Positions 17,056-25,846 of a stretch of DNA of 64,000 nt are shown here, piece by piece; positions within the stretch are counted from its first letter, which is position 1; every line of letters starts with the position of its first letter. The DNA is from an uncultured Prevotella sp. (GTDB lineage: Bacteria; Bacteroidota; Bacteroidia; Bacteroidales; Bacteroidaceae): NCBI GenBank assembly GCA_944320305.1, contig CALUGW010000004.1, positions 62,001 to 126,000 on the forward strand, given 5' to 3'. Below the pieces are notes generated by a model. It ran no database searches and had not been told where the DNA came from. It worked only from the letters and a program-made list of their open reading frames with translations. The translations under genes were made by a program, and so were the position numbers.

Positions 17056-18707
17056 CTCTTGTCCTTCTCGCGTATCTCCACGCGGCGTATCTTGCCGCTG
17101 ATGGTCTTGGGCAGCTCGTCCACAAACTCGATGACGCGCGGATACTTGTAGGGCGCGGTCTCGTGCTTCACGTGGTTCTGCAGCTCCTTCACCAGCTCGT
17201 CGCCCTCGCGGCCGCGCCACGCCTTGCTCAGCACGACGGTGGCCTTGACCACCATGCCGCGAATCTCGTCGGGCACGCCCGTTATGGCGCACTCCATGAC
17301 GGCGGGGTGGGTCATCAGCGCGCTCTCCACCTCAAACGGGCCTATGCGGTAGCCGCTGCTCTTTATCACGTCGTCGATGCGGCCCACGAACCAGTAGTAG
17401 CCGTCCTCGTCGCGCCACGCCTCGTCGCCGGTGTGGTAGACGCCGTCGTGCCAGACCTGGCGCGTAAGCCCGGCGTCGCGGTAGTACTCCTTGAACAGGC
17501 CGATGGGCTTGCCGCCGCCGGTGCGGATGACGATCTCGCCCTTCTCGCCGTCCTCGCAGGGAGTGCCGTCGGGCTTCACCAGGTCGATGTCGTACTGCGG
17601 GTTGGGCAGCCCCATCGAGCCGGGCTTTGGCTCCGTCCAGGGCATGGTGCCCAGCGTCATGGTGGTCTCGGTCTGGCCGAAGCCCTCCATGAGGCGTATG
17701 CCGGTGAGCTTGAGGAACTTGTCGTAGACGGCGGGGTTCAGCGCCTCGCCGGCGGTGGTGCAGTAGCGCAGCGACGAGAGGTCATACTTCGAGAAGTCCT
17801 CGTGGATCATGAAGCGGTAGACCGTGGGCGGAGCGCAGAACGACGTTATGCGGTACTTCTCTATCTGGCGCATTATCTTGTCGGCGGTGAACTTCTCGTG
17901 GTCGAACACGAACACGGCCGCCCCGGCGAACCACTGGCCGTAGAGCTTGCCCCACACGGCCTTGCCCCAGCCGGTGTCGGCCACCGTCAGGTGGATGCTG
18001 TCCTCAGTGAGGTTGTGCCAGAAGACGCCCGTGGTGAGGTGGCCCAGGGCGTAGAGGAAGTCGTGGGCCACCATCTTGGGCTCGCCGCTGGTGCCGCTGG
18101 TGAAATACATGAGCATGGTGTCGTCGTTGGCGTTGACGTGCTCGGGGCGCACGAACCGCGGCGCCTCGGGCCACTCCTTGTGCCAGTCGTGGAAGCCCTC
18201 GGGCACCGACGGCCCCACGCTCACAAGCACCTTGACGGTGGGGCTGTCGGCCATGGCCCCGGCCACCTGGCCGAGCACGTAGTCCTCGCCCACGCACACA
18301 ATGGCCTTGACGCCGGCCCGCGTGTTGCGGTAGACGATGTCGTGCCTGGTAAGCATGTGCGTGGCCGGTATGGCCACGGCGCCGATCTTGTGGAGGGCCA
18401 GCATCGACAGCCAGAACTCATAGCGGCGCTTGAGGATCAGCATCACCTTGTCGTCGCGCCCGATGCCCAGCTGCATGAAGTAGGCGGCGGTGCGGTCGCT
18501 CTGCTCCTTGAGGTCCTTGAATGTGAACTTGCGGCAGTCGCCCTCGTCGTTGGTCCATATCAGCGCCACCTTGTCGGGCCGCTCCTCTGCCCAGACGTCC
18601 ATCACGTCGTAGGCGAAATTGAAGTTCTCCGGAATGATGAACTCCAGATTCTTCCTGTAGTCATCCTGAGAAGCAAAGCTCGTCTGCTTCAGAAATCTTT
18701 CTATCAT
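17043..18707 (-). CDS. AMP-forming acyl-CoA synthetase
   Basis: 554 aa from ATG 18707 (MIERFLKQTSFAS); an extension to 18761 adds a proline-rich stretch unlike the family. The adenylate-forming signature is YFTSGTSGEPKM, followed by GFGQTETT, HTGDEAW and the C-terminal PKTISGKIRR lysine motif. It resembles medium-chain or benzoate-type acyl-CoA ligases (MACS). It is preceded on the same strand by an XRE-cupin regulator 125 nt upstream, a pairing common in Bacteroidales. The 3' end is built from the AT-rich heptamer tract, giving the C-terminus KDKRIKN. Confidence 0.88.
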   Translation of the reverse strand: MIERFLKQTSFASQDDYRKNLEFIIPENFNFAYDVMDVWAEERPDKVALIWTNDEGDCRKFTFKDLKEQSDRTAAYFMQLGIGRDDKVMLILKRRYEFWLSMLALHKIGAVAIPATHMLTRHDIVYRNTRAGVKAIVCVGEDYVLGQVAGAMADSPTVKVLVSVGPSVPEGFHDWHKEWPEAPRFVRPEHVNANDDTMLMYFTSGTSGEPKMVAHDFLYALGHLTTGVFWHNLTEDSIHLTVADTGWGKAVWGKLYGQWFAGAAVFVFDHEKFTADKIMRQIEKYRITSFCAPPTVYRFMIHEDFSKYDLSSLRYCTTAGEALNPAVYDKFLKLTGIRLMEGFGQTETTMTLGTMPWTEPKPGSMGLPNPQYDIDLVKPDGTPCEDGEKGEIVIRTGGGKPIGLFKEYYRDAGLTRQVWHDGVYHTGDEAWRDEDGYYWFVGRIDDVIKSSGYRIGPFEVESALMTHPAVMECAITGVPDEIRGMVVKATVVLSKAWRGREGDELVKELQNHVKHETAPYKYPRVIEFVDELPKTISGKIRRVEIREKDKRIKN

Positions 18708-18832
18708 GTAACTTTTATGTAAAGGAGTTGGAGGGGAGTCTGCGGGAAGCGCCGGCGCCACGGCCAGCCGCTCTCCGTCATTCCGCTCCGCATAATTTCT
18801 TAATTCCTAACTCGCAATTCGTAATTCCTAAC

Positions 18833-19387
18833 TCAAATCACCACCACGAGAAACTTCACCGGCCGTCCGCCGAGCGCCCTCATGCAGTGGGGCTGCGTGG
18901 CGTCGAAGTAGATGCTGTCGCCCTCGCCCAGCTCCATCACCTTGTCGCCGATGGTTATCTCCATGCGGCCCTCCACGATGTAGTTGAACTCCTGGCCGTC
19001 GTGCGAGTTCTTGCTGTACTTGCGGTCGTCGGGCAGCGGGTCCACCTGCGTCATGAAGGGGTCCACCTTGCGCCCGCGGAAACCGCTGGCCAGGCTCTGG
19101 TACTTGTACTCCTTGCGCCGCTCCACGCTCAGCCCCTGGCCCTTGCGCGTCAGGAAGTAGCTGCTCATGCGCGGCTCCTCGCCAAACATCAGCACGTCGA
19201 GCGAGATGCCGTAGCGCTTGGCGATGCGCGACAGCCGGTAGACCGACGGGTCGGCCTCGCCGGCCTCTATCTTCAGATAGTGCTCCAGGGTGATGCCGCA
19301 CAGCTCGGCCACCTCCTCGGCCGGTATGTCGAGCACCTCGCGCAGGCCCTTCAGCCGCTCGCCTATTTGTCGTATTGCCTCATCCAT
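18833..19387 (-). CDS. XRE-type transcriptional regulator with C-terminal cupin domain
   Basis: 184 aa. The N-terminal helix-turn-helix (about residues 8-65, ERLKGLREVLDIPAEEVAELCGI) is followed by a cupin barrel (about 105-184) with HDGQEFNYIVEGRMEITIGD and GDSIYFDATQPHCMRA. This architecture binds DNA and senses a small ligand, often an acid or acyl compound. It precedes the acyl-CoA synthetase and probably regulates it. A TATTTTTG -7 element lies on the minus strand at 19421-19414. Confidence 0.88.
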   Translation of the reverse strand: MDEAIRQIGERLKGLREVLDIPAEEVAELCGITLEHYLKIEAGEADPSVYRLSRIAKRYGISLDVLMFGEEPRMSSYFLTRKGQGLSVERRKEYKYQSLASGFRGRKVDPFMTQVDPLPDDRKYSKNSHDGQEFNYIVEGRMEITIGDKVMELGEGDSIYFDATQPHCMRALGGRPVKFLVVVI

Positions 19388-19413
19388 AATGCTAAAACCG
19401 TTTTAAAATCGCA

Positions 19414-19421
19414 CAAAAATA
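19414..19421 (-). promoter_or_regulatory. -7 element of the XRE-cupin gene
   Basis: Minus strand TATTTTTG, 27 nt upstream of ATG 19387. The -33 element is weak. Confidence 0.45.
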
Positions 19422-19571
19422 CTAATATTCCGTGACATATTGAAATCCGCAGACCGTTTTTTTGTTTTTTTGAACTCTCAGAGGCCGTATGTGCAGCACA
19501 ACCGGGTGCCGCCCCACGCCCGCACGGCGCAGCCCTTTTTTACCTTTTCACCTTTTTACCTCTTTACCTTT

Positions 19572-19606
19572 AAAAAAAGAAGTCTCCATCCTCGCGGACG
19601 GAGACT
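19572..19606 (-). terminator. Intrinsic terminator of secreted-protein module 1
   Basis: Stem AGTCTCCATCC / GGACGGAGACT with a GCGA-containing loop, followed on the minus strand by a run of seven T. It is homologous to the terminator of module 2 (CCGCGAGGATGGA shared). The rest of 19388-19699 is 3' UTR plus a pyrimidine tract. Confidence 0.8.
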
Positions 19607-19612
19607 CCCGTT

Positions 19613-19634
19613 AGTGATTAATGTTTCTATCAGC
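19613..19634 (-). other. 3'-UTR segment complementary to the module 2 leader
   Basis: The + strand here matches the + strand at 36133-36154 in 21 of 22 positions. Because module 1 is transcribed from the minus strand, its 3' UTR is antisense to the 5' leader of module 2. Confidence 0.6.
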
Positions 19635-19699
19635 CGCGCGAAACCTGTGCGGCGGCCGACTTGAATCTATCTATTCTGCAATCGCTATTGCCTTAATAA

Positions 19700-19873
19700 T
19701 CAATCCCAAATGCTGAAGTTATGTCCTTTTGACATAGCAGCGTCCTGGGCGTCTCTTTCATAGCTGTTCATCTGTGCGGAAGAATCGCCGCCGCCAGTGA
19801 TGGAACCGGCCATGAGGCTCTCAGTCTCAATCTCCATTACAGCCACCTCGGGCTTGATATACATCTTTTTCAT
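19700..19873 (-). CDS. KPEV small peptide 1 (57 aa), function unknown
   Basis: 57 aa, read directly from the sequence: it starts MKKMYIKPEVAVMEIETES, then LMAGSITGGG, and ends MSKGHNFSIWD. Start ATG 19873; stop TGA 19702-19700. There is no classical signal peptide. It lies 36 nt after the large secreted protein of module 1, with an intergenic sequence nearly identical to that before the module 2 peptide at 38486. The first 22 residues and the SKGH...W end are conserved between the two; the middle differs. Such MKK-Y-KPE peptides are frequent in Bacteroidales and are, as far as I know, uncharacterised. Confidence 0.78.
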   Translation of the reverse strand: MKKMYIKPEVAVMEIETESLMAGSITGGGDSSAQMNSYERDAQDAAMSKGHNFSIWD

Positions 19874-19909
19874 TGTTGTCTTCGGTTTTAATTGGTTATT
19901 GATAATTGT

Positions 19910-21661
19910 TTACTTGATGATCACTTTCTTGCCGTTGACGATGTAGAGACCCTTCGCAGGATTCTCCACGCGCTGTCCGCTCAGGTTGTAGAACACCTTG
20001 TCGCCCTCGGCTGCCTCGGCCTCTACGCCCTCGATGGCGGTAACCGTGCCGTCGAGGCTGAAGAACGAGATCTTGGCCGCGCTCGCCGCCGGAACGCTCA
20101 GATAGGCCTTGCCTGCGCCTACTTTCTGGTTGTTGGCGCGGTAGAAGCCCAGCCCCTCTGCGCCGTCGTTGAGGATGTAGCGCACGGCGTCACCATCCAC
20201 AGTGGCCAAAGCCTCGATGTCGGTGAGCGTGCCAACGAACATATTGTCGGCAGACTTCTCAACTGCGTCGGCGGCAACGGGAATCTCCTCGCTTGCGGCG
20301 CCCTTGGTCATAGAGTAGATTAGCACGCCCTCGCCTGCGGCCACCTGCTCAACCTTTGTGAGGCTCACCACACCGTCGGCGGCAGCCGTGGCCTTGTAGG
20401 CCACAATGTTCTTCGCGTTGGTGAAGTCGAGAGCAACGCTCGGAGTGTAGGTGGCAAGACCGTCGGAATATGCGATGGCTACGTTAATCTCTGCAGGAAA
20501 CTCCTCTACAGTCCACTCTATGCCACCCTCTGTGTCTTTTTTGTTTCCGACAGGAACATCGCCCGTTCCTCCCATAAAGCGTCCCTGAGTCGGGGTCTGA
20601 ATCCTGTATTCTGTGTTGTTCTGCGGAATGAACAGCCACTCGGAACTGTTTGACCCTCCGGCAGTCTCGCTACCAAACAATGTCCAGTTGTCTTTGCTTG
20701 AATGTGACACCTGAATCATAAGATTCTCTGCACTCTTAATGAACACGCGGCTGTCGCTTGCTTCAGCAAAAGTAACAGCAACAAGCACATCAGACAATTC
20801 AGCCCCATCGGCATTGAATGACAAGCATTTGCCGCTGTAAGAGTGCCTCAACACATATTGCTTACCCTCAGCGGGCATATTGATAGTCGCATTGTAAGTT
20901 TCAACGGCATTGTTAACAGTTTCAACAAGTGCGTTGATTGTTTCTGTCGCTGTAGTATAAGCCGCCACATCGGCATTCTCGCCGCTGATTTGTGCCTTTG
21001 CAAACTCCTCATCCGCAGAAGATATTGCAGCGTTGTATGCTGTCAAAGCAGAAGTGGGATGCCAGAAAAGTTTGGTGTCGTCAACAAACTCTTCATCCAC
21101 TACGGCTGCTTCCTTTGCCGAATTATAGGCTGTAACTGCAGAAGCATAGTTTGACTTAGCTACTTCAAGCTCATCGGCACTTGCGTCTTTTGTCATAATG
21201 AGGATGGCTGAGATATAATTATTTCTGTTCAAAGACACATCGAAATTTTCTGCATCATCAGCAACATTGAAACAATAATAATCCTCACAACCTGCAATTG
21301 TTGTCTCCTCTGCATTCGGAATGCTGAATACAATACCATAAGTAGCAGTTTGGCCGCCCTGCAAAATCACAATGTCTCCAGCTTTAATAGCAAGATTCAC
21401 CGTCACAGAACGTGCACCCGATTTCTGGTCTTGTATGCCATAACCGTCTCTCCAGATAACATCGCCCATAGTTATTGTTGTCTGGTTCCCAGTATCAAAC
21501 CCCTCACCATTAAGCGTGTGTCCCACCAAATCCAAGTAGTTTGACTTGACGTATCCAGGCACTTCAAGGTCGTCTGTCAATGTTACTGTAATAGCATTAG
21601 CCGTTTTCCCCATAAATAGCCCTGCTACAATGAGGAACAGATAAAGTAATTTTTTGTTCAT
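19910..21661 (-). CDS. Module 1 secreted multidomain protein with conserved C-terminal tail
   Basis: 583 aa from ATG 21661 (MNKKLLYLFLIVAGLFMGKTANA, Sec signal). An N-terminal beta region (to about residue 150) is followed by helical repeats rich in Ala and Asn (about 165-280, ANSAKEAAV-like). A beta-trefoil-like segment (KQYVLRHSYSGKCLSF ... TPTQGRFMGGTGD, about 285-395) comes next. The last 190 residues are shared with the module 2 protein and identical over about the final 50 (...YNLSGQRVENPAKG LYIVNGKKVIIK). The tail resembles a surface-sorting or anchoring domain (type IX-like, inference). The N-terminal half is AT-richer than housekeeping genes. Function unknown. Confidence 0.75.
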   Translation of the reverse strand: MNKKLLYLFLIVAGLFMGKTANAITVTLTDDLEVPGYVKSNYLDLVGHTLNGEGFDTGNQTTITMGDVIWRDGYGIQDQKSGARSVTVNLAIKAGDIVILQGGQTATYGIVFSIPNAEETTIAGCEDYYCFNVADDAENFDVSLNRNNYISAILIMTKDASADELEVAKSNYASAVTAYNSAKEAAVVDEEFVDDTKLFWHPTSALTAYNAAISSADEEFAKAQISGENADVAAYTTATETINALVETVNNAVETYNATINMPAEGKQYVLRHSYSGKCLSFNADGAELSDVLVAVTFAEASDSRVFIKSAENLMIQVSHSSKDNWTLFGSETAGGSNSSEWLFIPQNNTEYRIQTPTQGRFMGGTGDVPVGNKKDTEGGIEWTVEEFPAEINVAIAYSDGLATYTPSVALDFTNAKNIVAYKATAAADGVVSLTKVEQVAAGEGVLIYSMTKGAASEEIPVAADAVEKSADNMFVGTLTDIEALATVDGDAVRYILNDGAEGLGFYRANNQKVGAGKAYLSVPAASAAKISFFSLDGTVTAIEGVEAEAAEGDKVFYNLSGQRVENPAKGLYIVNGKKVIIK

Positions 21662-22057
21662 GTTATTTAAGTTATTGGTTAGATGATTCAAGGGCACGGC
21701 TGTCCGCGCGGGCCACGAGAATGCGGCTTGCGGACACGCCGGGGCGACCCGGAGGGCTGTCCGCCGGGGCACGGGCGCGCTAAAGAAGCGCGTGAGAAAG
21801 GTCAGGATATAATATAAAGAGGTGGCGAGGGTCAGCGCGGAAGAGCAAACCGAACGGTCGGTTTTACCCCCCCCGATACGTAATTATCTGATTTACAGAT
21901 AATTACAGACGGTTGGATATTCCGTTTCACACTGCTTTCCACTTCTGTTGTTGGTGCGTTAGGTTCTTGTTACGGCTGCCGCAGCGGTGGCGCGACGCCC
22001 GGACGGAACTGCCTTTCCGTCCGTTGGCGCCGACGGTTGGCGGCGGTTTGACAGCGG
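21662..22057 (-). promoter_or_regulatory. Long 5' leader of module 1 with a G7 tract
   Basis: About 390 nt of untranslated leader between the -7 box (22065-22058) and ATG 21661. The last about 75 nt (GCATTCTCG...TGAATCATCTAACCAATAACTTAAATAAC in pieces) are nearly identical to the module 2 leader. A homopolymer of seven G on the minus strand (21874-21868), within TCGGGGGGGTAAA, corresponds to G9 in module 2. No gene seen in it. Confidence 0.6.
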
Positions 22058-22065
22058 CAAAGATA
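22058..22065 (-). promoter_or_regulatory. -7 element of module 1
   Basis: Minus strand TATCTTTG followed by GCCGC, the same start region as module 2 (TATCTTTGCCGC). Confidence 0.6.
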
Positions 22066-22184
22066 CGAAAAATTATTAAAGAAACAACATTTCCGCCGCT
22101 TTTTTTCGCCTGCTGTCGATTATTTTTGTAAAATGGCGGTGCCTTGCGGCGCGCTTCCGCAGGCGGTGCGGCCTGCCCGGCTTA

Positions 22185-22410
22185 CTTGCAAATATGCAAC
22201 TAAAAACCATCGGATTCATCCCGAATTTTAACACGCGCCGTCTTGCGCCCTGAAAAGGCCTGTTTCGCACTCCAATATGGCCTATATCGCGCTCCGATAT
22301 GGCCCATATTGGAGGGCAAAACGGCCCGTCTCGCAAACCCGCTGACTGTCAGCGCGTTGCGCGGCACGGCCCGAACGGCGCGCGTTAAGTTAAAAATGTT
22401 AACGCCGAAA
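22185..22410. repeat. Intergenic repeat C with four 22-nt units
   Basis: Units at 22242-22329 end in GGCCTGT, GGCCTAT, GGCCCAT and GGCCCGT. The flanks match repeat D: GCAAATATGCAACTAAAAACC on the left (D has AAATAAGCAACTAAAAACC), and CGCAAACCCGCTGA with AGCGCGTT on the right (D has CGCAACCCGCTGA and AGCGTT). It lies between the divergent module 1 promoter and the candidate RNA gene. Followed by a pyrimidine tract (22446-22509). Confidence 0.78.
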
Positions 22411-22445
22411 CTGCCTTTTCGCCCCTCATCCTCTCTTTTCCCCTT

Positions 22446-22509
22446 CATCCTTTTTTACCTTTTTACTTTTTTACCTTTTTACTTTTTTTACCCTTTTACC
22501 TTTTTACTC
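22446..22509. repeat. Pyrimidine tandem tract (CCTTTTTAC type)
   Basis: About seven tandem steps of CCTTTTTAC or TTTTTTAC. The reverse complement GTAAAAAGG occurs as a tract at 38793-38826 (after module 2) and in shorter form near 19535-19575 (after module 1). Confidence 0.65.
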
Positions 22510-22571
22510 TTCAACCGTTCTTGATTTAAATCAAGAAATCGCAACACCATGGCAAAAAACGGCGGAAAGCC

Positions 22572-22602
22572 TTGGTGATATATAATTAATGTGCTATCTT
22601 TG
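22572..22602 (+). promoter_or_regulatory. Promoter of the candidate small RNA
   Basis: TTG (22572-22574), 20 nt, TATCTTTG (22595-22602). A strong Bacteroidetes promoter whose start point would fall about 3-7 nt downstream, at the base of a hairpin. Confidence 0.65.
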
Positions 22603-22604
22603 CG

Positions 22605-22790
22605 GTGCAATCGTGAGATTGTACTGTTATTCATTAGGTTAGTAGTTAATAGATTTAAGGTAAAGATTATGTTATTAGATTTTCAGACAACAGGCGTGAT
22701 GAGGTAGAAATATGTTGTTTTATGATACCGATTCACACTGTTCGAGGGAATAGCGCGGGGTGAGTGATTCATACCGCGCTGTTTCATTAT
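22605..22790 (+). ncRNA. Candidate structured small RNA (or long leader of the DUF6242 gene)
   Basis: A strong promoter is followed immediately by an 8-bp stem capped by a GUGA tetraloop (22605-22624). An AT-rich middle follows, then a GC stem AGCGCGG / CCGCGCT (22752-22780) and GTTTCATTATT, which resembles a terminator. A 12-codon frame (22669-22707, MLLDFQTTGVMR) lies inside and could be a leader peptide. The next gene has its own -7 box at 22916, so this transcript could be independent. It does not form the long rod expected of 6S RNA, and I recognise no known family. Confidence 0.45.
22752..22790 (+). terminator. Terminator-like hairpin of the candidate RNA
   Basis: 7-bp GC stem AGCGCGG / CCGCGCT with an inner TGA/TCA pair, followed by GTTTCATTATT. 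The T run is imperfect. Confidence 0.45.
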
Positions 22791-22915
22791 TACGAGTGCC
22801 GCCGGGCGCGGCTTTGCGCGCCGGTTTTAAACTAACAGACCTTAAAATGAACCGTCTGATTATGTTTTTTGCTTAATTATAAGCCGAAAGATGCCACTAT
22901 TTAAGGAAATGTGAT

Positions 22916-22923
22916 TAAATTTG
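22916..22923 (+). promoter_or_regulatory. -7 element of the envelope cluster
   Basis: TAAATTTG, 27 nt upstream of ATG 22951. It argues against the in-frame TTG at 22921 being the start codon. Confidence 0.5.
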
Positions 22924-22950
22924 CACCTAAAAAATATAAAAGCGCACAGA

Positions 22951-24348
22951 ATGAGTAAGAACATTGGCCACGTGGGCCTGCTGTTCGCGGCAGCCATTCT
23001 CCTTGTGTCGTGTCTCGACACCGACTACAGCGACGGCACGGCCCTGTATGACGACATTGCCATTACGCAATTCAGCATAACCAACGCCAAGATGACCATG
23101 CACACCACCTCGTCGACCGGCGAGGACTCGGTGTACACGGCCGACGACCAGAGCGTGGCGGACTATCCGTTCTACATCGACCAGCAGCGTGGCGAGATAT
23201 ACAATGTAGACTCGCTGCCCTATGGCGCCGACCCCACCACGCTGCTCTGCGAGTGCTACACGAAGAACAACGCGATGGTGTTCATCGAGAGCGCGTCGCG
23301 CGACTCCATGCGCACGCTGCAGAGCACCGACTCGACCGACTTCAGCCGTCCGCGCTATCTGCGTGCCTACGCCTCCAACGGCGAGACCTACAGGCTGTAC
23401 CGCGTGACGGTGAACATCCACCGCGCCCGCGCGGGGCAGTTCGGCTGGACGCGCCTGGCTGACAACGCGCAGCTGGCGCAGCTCGGCGGCATGAGGATGG
23501 TGGCCTCCGCCGGCGGGGGGCTGACGGTGTTCGGCCCCGAGGACGGGGCGACGGTGGCCTACACCACCGCCGACGGCGCCGCGTGGACGCGCACGGCCAC
23601 GGCCATGGGTCCGGACGCATATAATAATATTGTGGCGAAGGGCGACACCCTGTTCGCGCTCGACGGCACGCGGCTGCTGGCCGCCGCCGGCGGGCTGTCG
23701 TTTGAGACGGTGGCGGCCGCCGTTCCGGTGAGCAGGCTTGTGGGCGCAAGCTCCACAGAGCTTTACGGGCTGGGAGCGGCCGGCATCATGGTGTCGGCCG
23801 ACGGCGGGCGCACGTGGCGCGCCGACGCCATGGGCGACGACGCCGCGGAGCTGCCTGTGGAGGACCTGACGGCTGCGACGGTGCCCTTTGCCGCCACGGA
23901 CAGTGCCGACTACGTGCTGCTGGCTGGCAACCGCTCCGCCGCCACCCACGAGGCCGACACCACGGCCCGCGTGTGGCGCAAGATTGTGGAGTATGCCGCC
24001 GGCAGCGAGCGCGGCCAGTGGATATACATGGAGGCCGACAGCCGCAACCGCTACCCGCTGCCGAGGCTCAGGGGGCTGACGGTGATCGACTACGACGGAC
24101 GCAAGCTGGCCTTCGGCGGCGCCGGCGTGGGGGCGTGCCACGAGGCTCCGTTCAGCCGCATATACGAGAGCCGCGACGGCGGGCTGACATGGAAGCCGAG
24201 CGAGACATACGCCATGCCCGAGGGCTTCGACACCGCCACAAGCGCCTTTGCCGCCGCTGCCGACGGGCGGGGCTACATCTGGATTGTGTGCGCAGGCAGC
24301 GGACAGGTGTGGCGCGGGCGGCTGAACAGCATCGGCTGGGCAAACTGA
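22951..24348 (+). CDS. DUF6242 family lipoprotein
   Basis: 465 aa from ATG 22951 (MSKNIGHVGLLFAAAILLVSC; lipidation Cys21). The N-terminal domain (about 22-165) is a beta-sandwich typical of DUF6242. The remainder is a BNR/sialidase-like propeller with repeats such as SADGGRTWRAD and ESRDGGLTWKPSE. In Bacteroidales it heads the cluster DUF6242 - DUF6089 - uppS - bamA, as here, so an outer-membrane or periplasmic role near envelope assembly is likely. Molecular function unknown. Confidence 0.85.
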   Translation: MSKNIGHVGLLFAAAILLVSCLDTDYSDGTALYDDIAITQFSITNAKMTMHTTSSTGEDSVYTADDQSVADYPFYIDQQRGEIYNVDSLPYGADPTTLLCECYTKNNAMVFIESASRDSMRTLQSTDSTDFSRPRYLRAYASNGETYRLYRVTVNIHRARAGQFGWTRLADNAQLAQLGGMRMVASAGGGLTVFGPEDGATVAYTTADGAAWTRTATAMGPDAYNNIVAKGDTLFALDGTRLLAAAGGLSFETVAAAVPVSRLVGASSTELYGLGAAGIMVSADGGRTWRADAMGDDAAELPVEDLTAATVPFAATDSADYVLLAGNRSAATHEADTTARVWRKIVEYAAGSERGQWIYMEADSRNRYPLPRLRGLTVIDYDGRKLAFGGAGVGACHEAPFSRIYESRDGGLTWKPSETYAMPEGFDTATSAFAAAADGRGYIWIVCAGSGQVWRGRLNSIGWAN

Positions 24349-24364
24349 GAAAACACCGCCGCCC

Positions 24365-25066
24365 ATGACACGACACACCCTGTGGACAGTTAAGACCGCC
24401 GCCGCGCTGCTGCTCATTGCCGCCGCCACGGCGGCGCGGGCGCAGACCGACCCTGAGTACAGGGCGGAGATCGGCGCGGGCGCGGGGCTTGTGTCTTATC
24501 AGGGCGACTTCAACGGCAGCATCCTGAAGAACATGCAGCCGGCGGGTTCTGCCGTGGCCAAGTACAGGTTCAACCCGCGCATGGCGCTGGCGCTGAACAT
24601 CACCTACGGCAAGCTGAAGGGGACGTCGGCCGATGTGGCCACGTGGTATCCCGGGCTGCAGGACACCGTGACCAGCTTCAGCAACACGGTGGTTGACGCC
24701 GGAGTGCGCTTCGAGTACAACTTCTGGCCCTACGGCACGGGCAGGGAGTACTTCGGCGCGCGCCGCTTCACGCCGTTCATAGCCATAGGGGCGGGGCTTA
24801 CCTGCGCCAAGGCCGGCGAGACGGTGGTGACGGCCAACCTGCCTGTGGGTGCGGGCGTGAAATACAAGATAGGCACGCGGCTCAACCTGGCCCTGGAGTG
24901 GGTGATGCACTTCACGCTGAGCGACAAGCTCGACGGCGTGGAGGACCCCTACGGCATAGAGAGCAGCGGGGCCTTCAAGAACACAGACAGTTACAGCGTG
25001 CTGCAGCTGTCGCTCACCTATGATATATGGGCGAAGTGCAGGACTTGCCACAACGATAGATTTTGA
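24365..25066 (+). CDS. DUF6089 family outer-membrane beta-barrel protein
   Basis: 233 aa with a Sec signal ending ATAARAQ. Alternating strands with aromatic ends (EIGAGAGLVSYQGDFNGS, VAKYRFNPRMALALNITYGKLKG, FTPFIAIGAGL) indicate an eight- to ten-stranded barrel. It matches the DUF6089 family that precedes uppS and bamA in Bacteroidales. It starts 16 nt after the DUF6242 gene and ends 6 nt before uppS, so it is in the operon. Function unknown. Confidence 0.87.
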   Translation: MTRHTLWTVKTAAALLLIAAATAARAQTDPEYRAEIGAGAGLVSYQGDFNGSILKNMQPAGSAVAKYRFNPRMALALNITYGKLKGTSADVATWYPGLQDTVTSFSNTVVDAGVRFEYNFWPYGTGREYFGARRFTPFIAIGAGLTCAKAGETVVTANLPVGAGVKYKIGTRLNLALEWVMHFTLSDKLDGVEDPYGIESSGAFKNTDSYSVLQLSLTYDIWAKCRTCHNDRF

Positions 25067-25072
25067 CCGACA

Positions 25073-25813
25073 ATGACAGAACAGTTAGACATGAACCGCA
25101 TTCCGCGCCACATAGCCGTCATCATGGACGGCAACGGGCGCTGGGCCGCCGAGCGGGGGCGCGAGCGCAGCTATGGCCACCAGGCGGGTGTTGAGGCCGT
25201 GAGGCGCATCACGTCGGAGTGTGTGCGCCTGGGCGTGGAGTACCTGACGCTCTACACCTTCTCGACAGAGAACTGGAACAGGCCAGCCGACGAGGTGGCC
25301 GCACTGATGGGCCTGGTGCTCACCTCGCTCGAAGACGAGATATTCATGCGGAACAACGTCAGGTTCCGCGTCATAGGCGACCGCAGCCGCCTGCCCGGCG
25401 AGGTGGGGCGCAAGCTGAGCCAGACCGAGGAGCGCACCGCGGCCAACACCGCCATGACCATGGTGGTGGCGCTGAGCTATTCGGCCAAGTGGGAGCTGGC
25501 CGAGGCCGCGCGAGGCATAGCCGCCGAGGCCGCCGCCGGCACGCTGGCGCCCGCCGACATAACCGAGGCGACGGTGGCGGCGCACCTGCAGACGGCCTTC
25601 ATGCCCGACCCCGACCTGCTCATCCGCACGGGCGGCGAGGTGCGCGTGTCAAACTTCCTGCTGTGGCAGATAGCCTACGCCGAGCTGTACTTCTGCGACA
25701 CCTACTGGCCCGACTTCGGCGCCGACGAGCTGCGCAAGGCCATTGCCAGCTACCAGGGGCGGCAGCGCCGCTTCGGCAAGACCGAGGCTCAGGTGGAGCA
25801 GGACGGACAATGA
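25073..25813 (+). CDS. uppS: Isoprenyl transferase (undecaprenyl diphosphate synthase)
   Basis: 246 aa cis-prenyltransferase. [13 protein letters not shown] carries the catalytic Asp19. [14 protein letters not shown] and the C-terminal [23 protein letters not shown] motif are intact. It makes the C55 carrier lipid for peptidoglycan and surface glycans. Its position between the DUF6089 gene and bamA is the usual Bacteroidales order. Confidence 0.95.
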   Translation: MTEQLDMNRIPRHIAVIMDGNGRWAAERGRERSYGHQAGVEAVRRITSECVRLGVEYLTLYTFSTENWNRPADEVAALMGLVLTSLEDEIFMRNNVRFRVIGDRSRLPGEVGRKLSQTEERTAANTAMTMVVALSYSAKWELAEAARGIAAEAAAGTLAPADITEATVAAHLQTAFMPDPDLLIRTGGEVRVSNFLLWQIAYAELYFCDTYWPDFGADELRKAIASYQGRQRRFGKTEAQVEQDGQ

Positions 25814-25846
25814 AACGATGACTACACATTATATTATATATAAGGG

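Noticed and set aside
22605-22790. 6S RNA or tRNA at this place
   Set aside because: The 5' and 3' ends do not pair to form the long 6S rod. GTTCGAG at 22739 resembles a T-arm, but no acceptor or anticodon arm can be built.
22921-22950. TTG 22921 as the start of the DUF6242 lipoprotein
   Set aside because: It lies inside a TAAATTTG -7 element and would put extra residues before a normal lipoprotein signal starting at ATG 22951.
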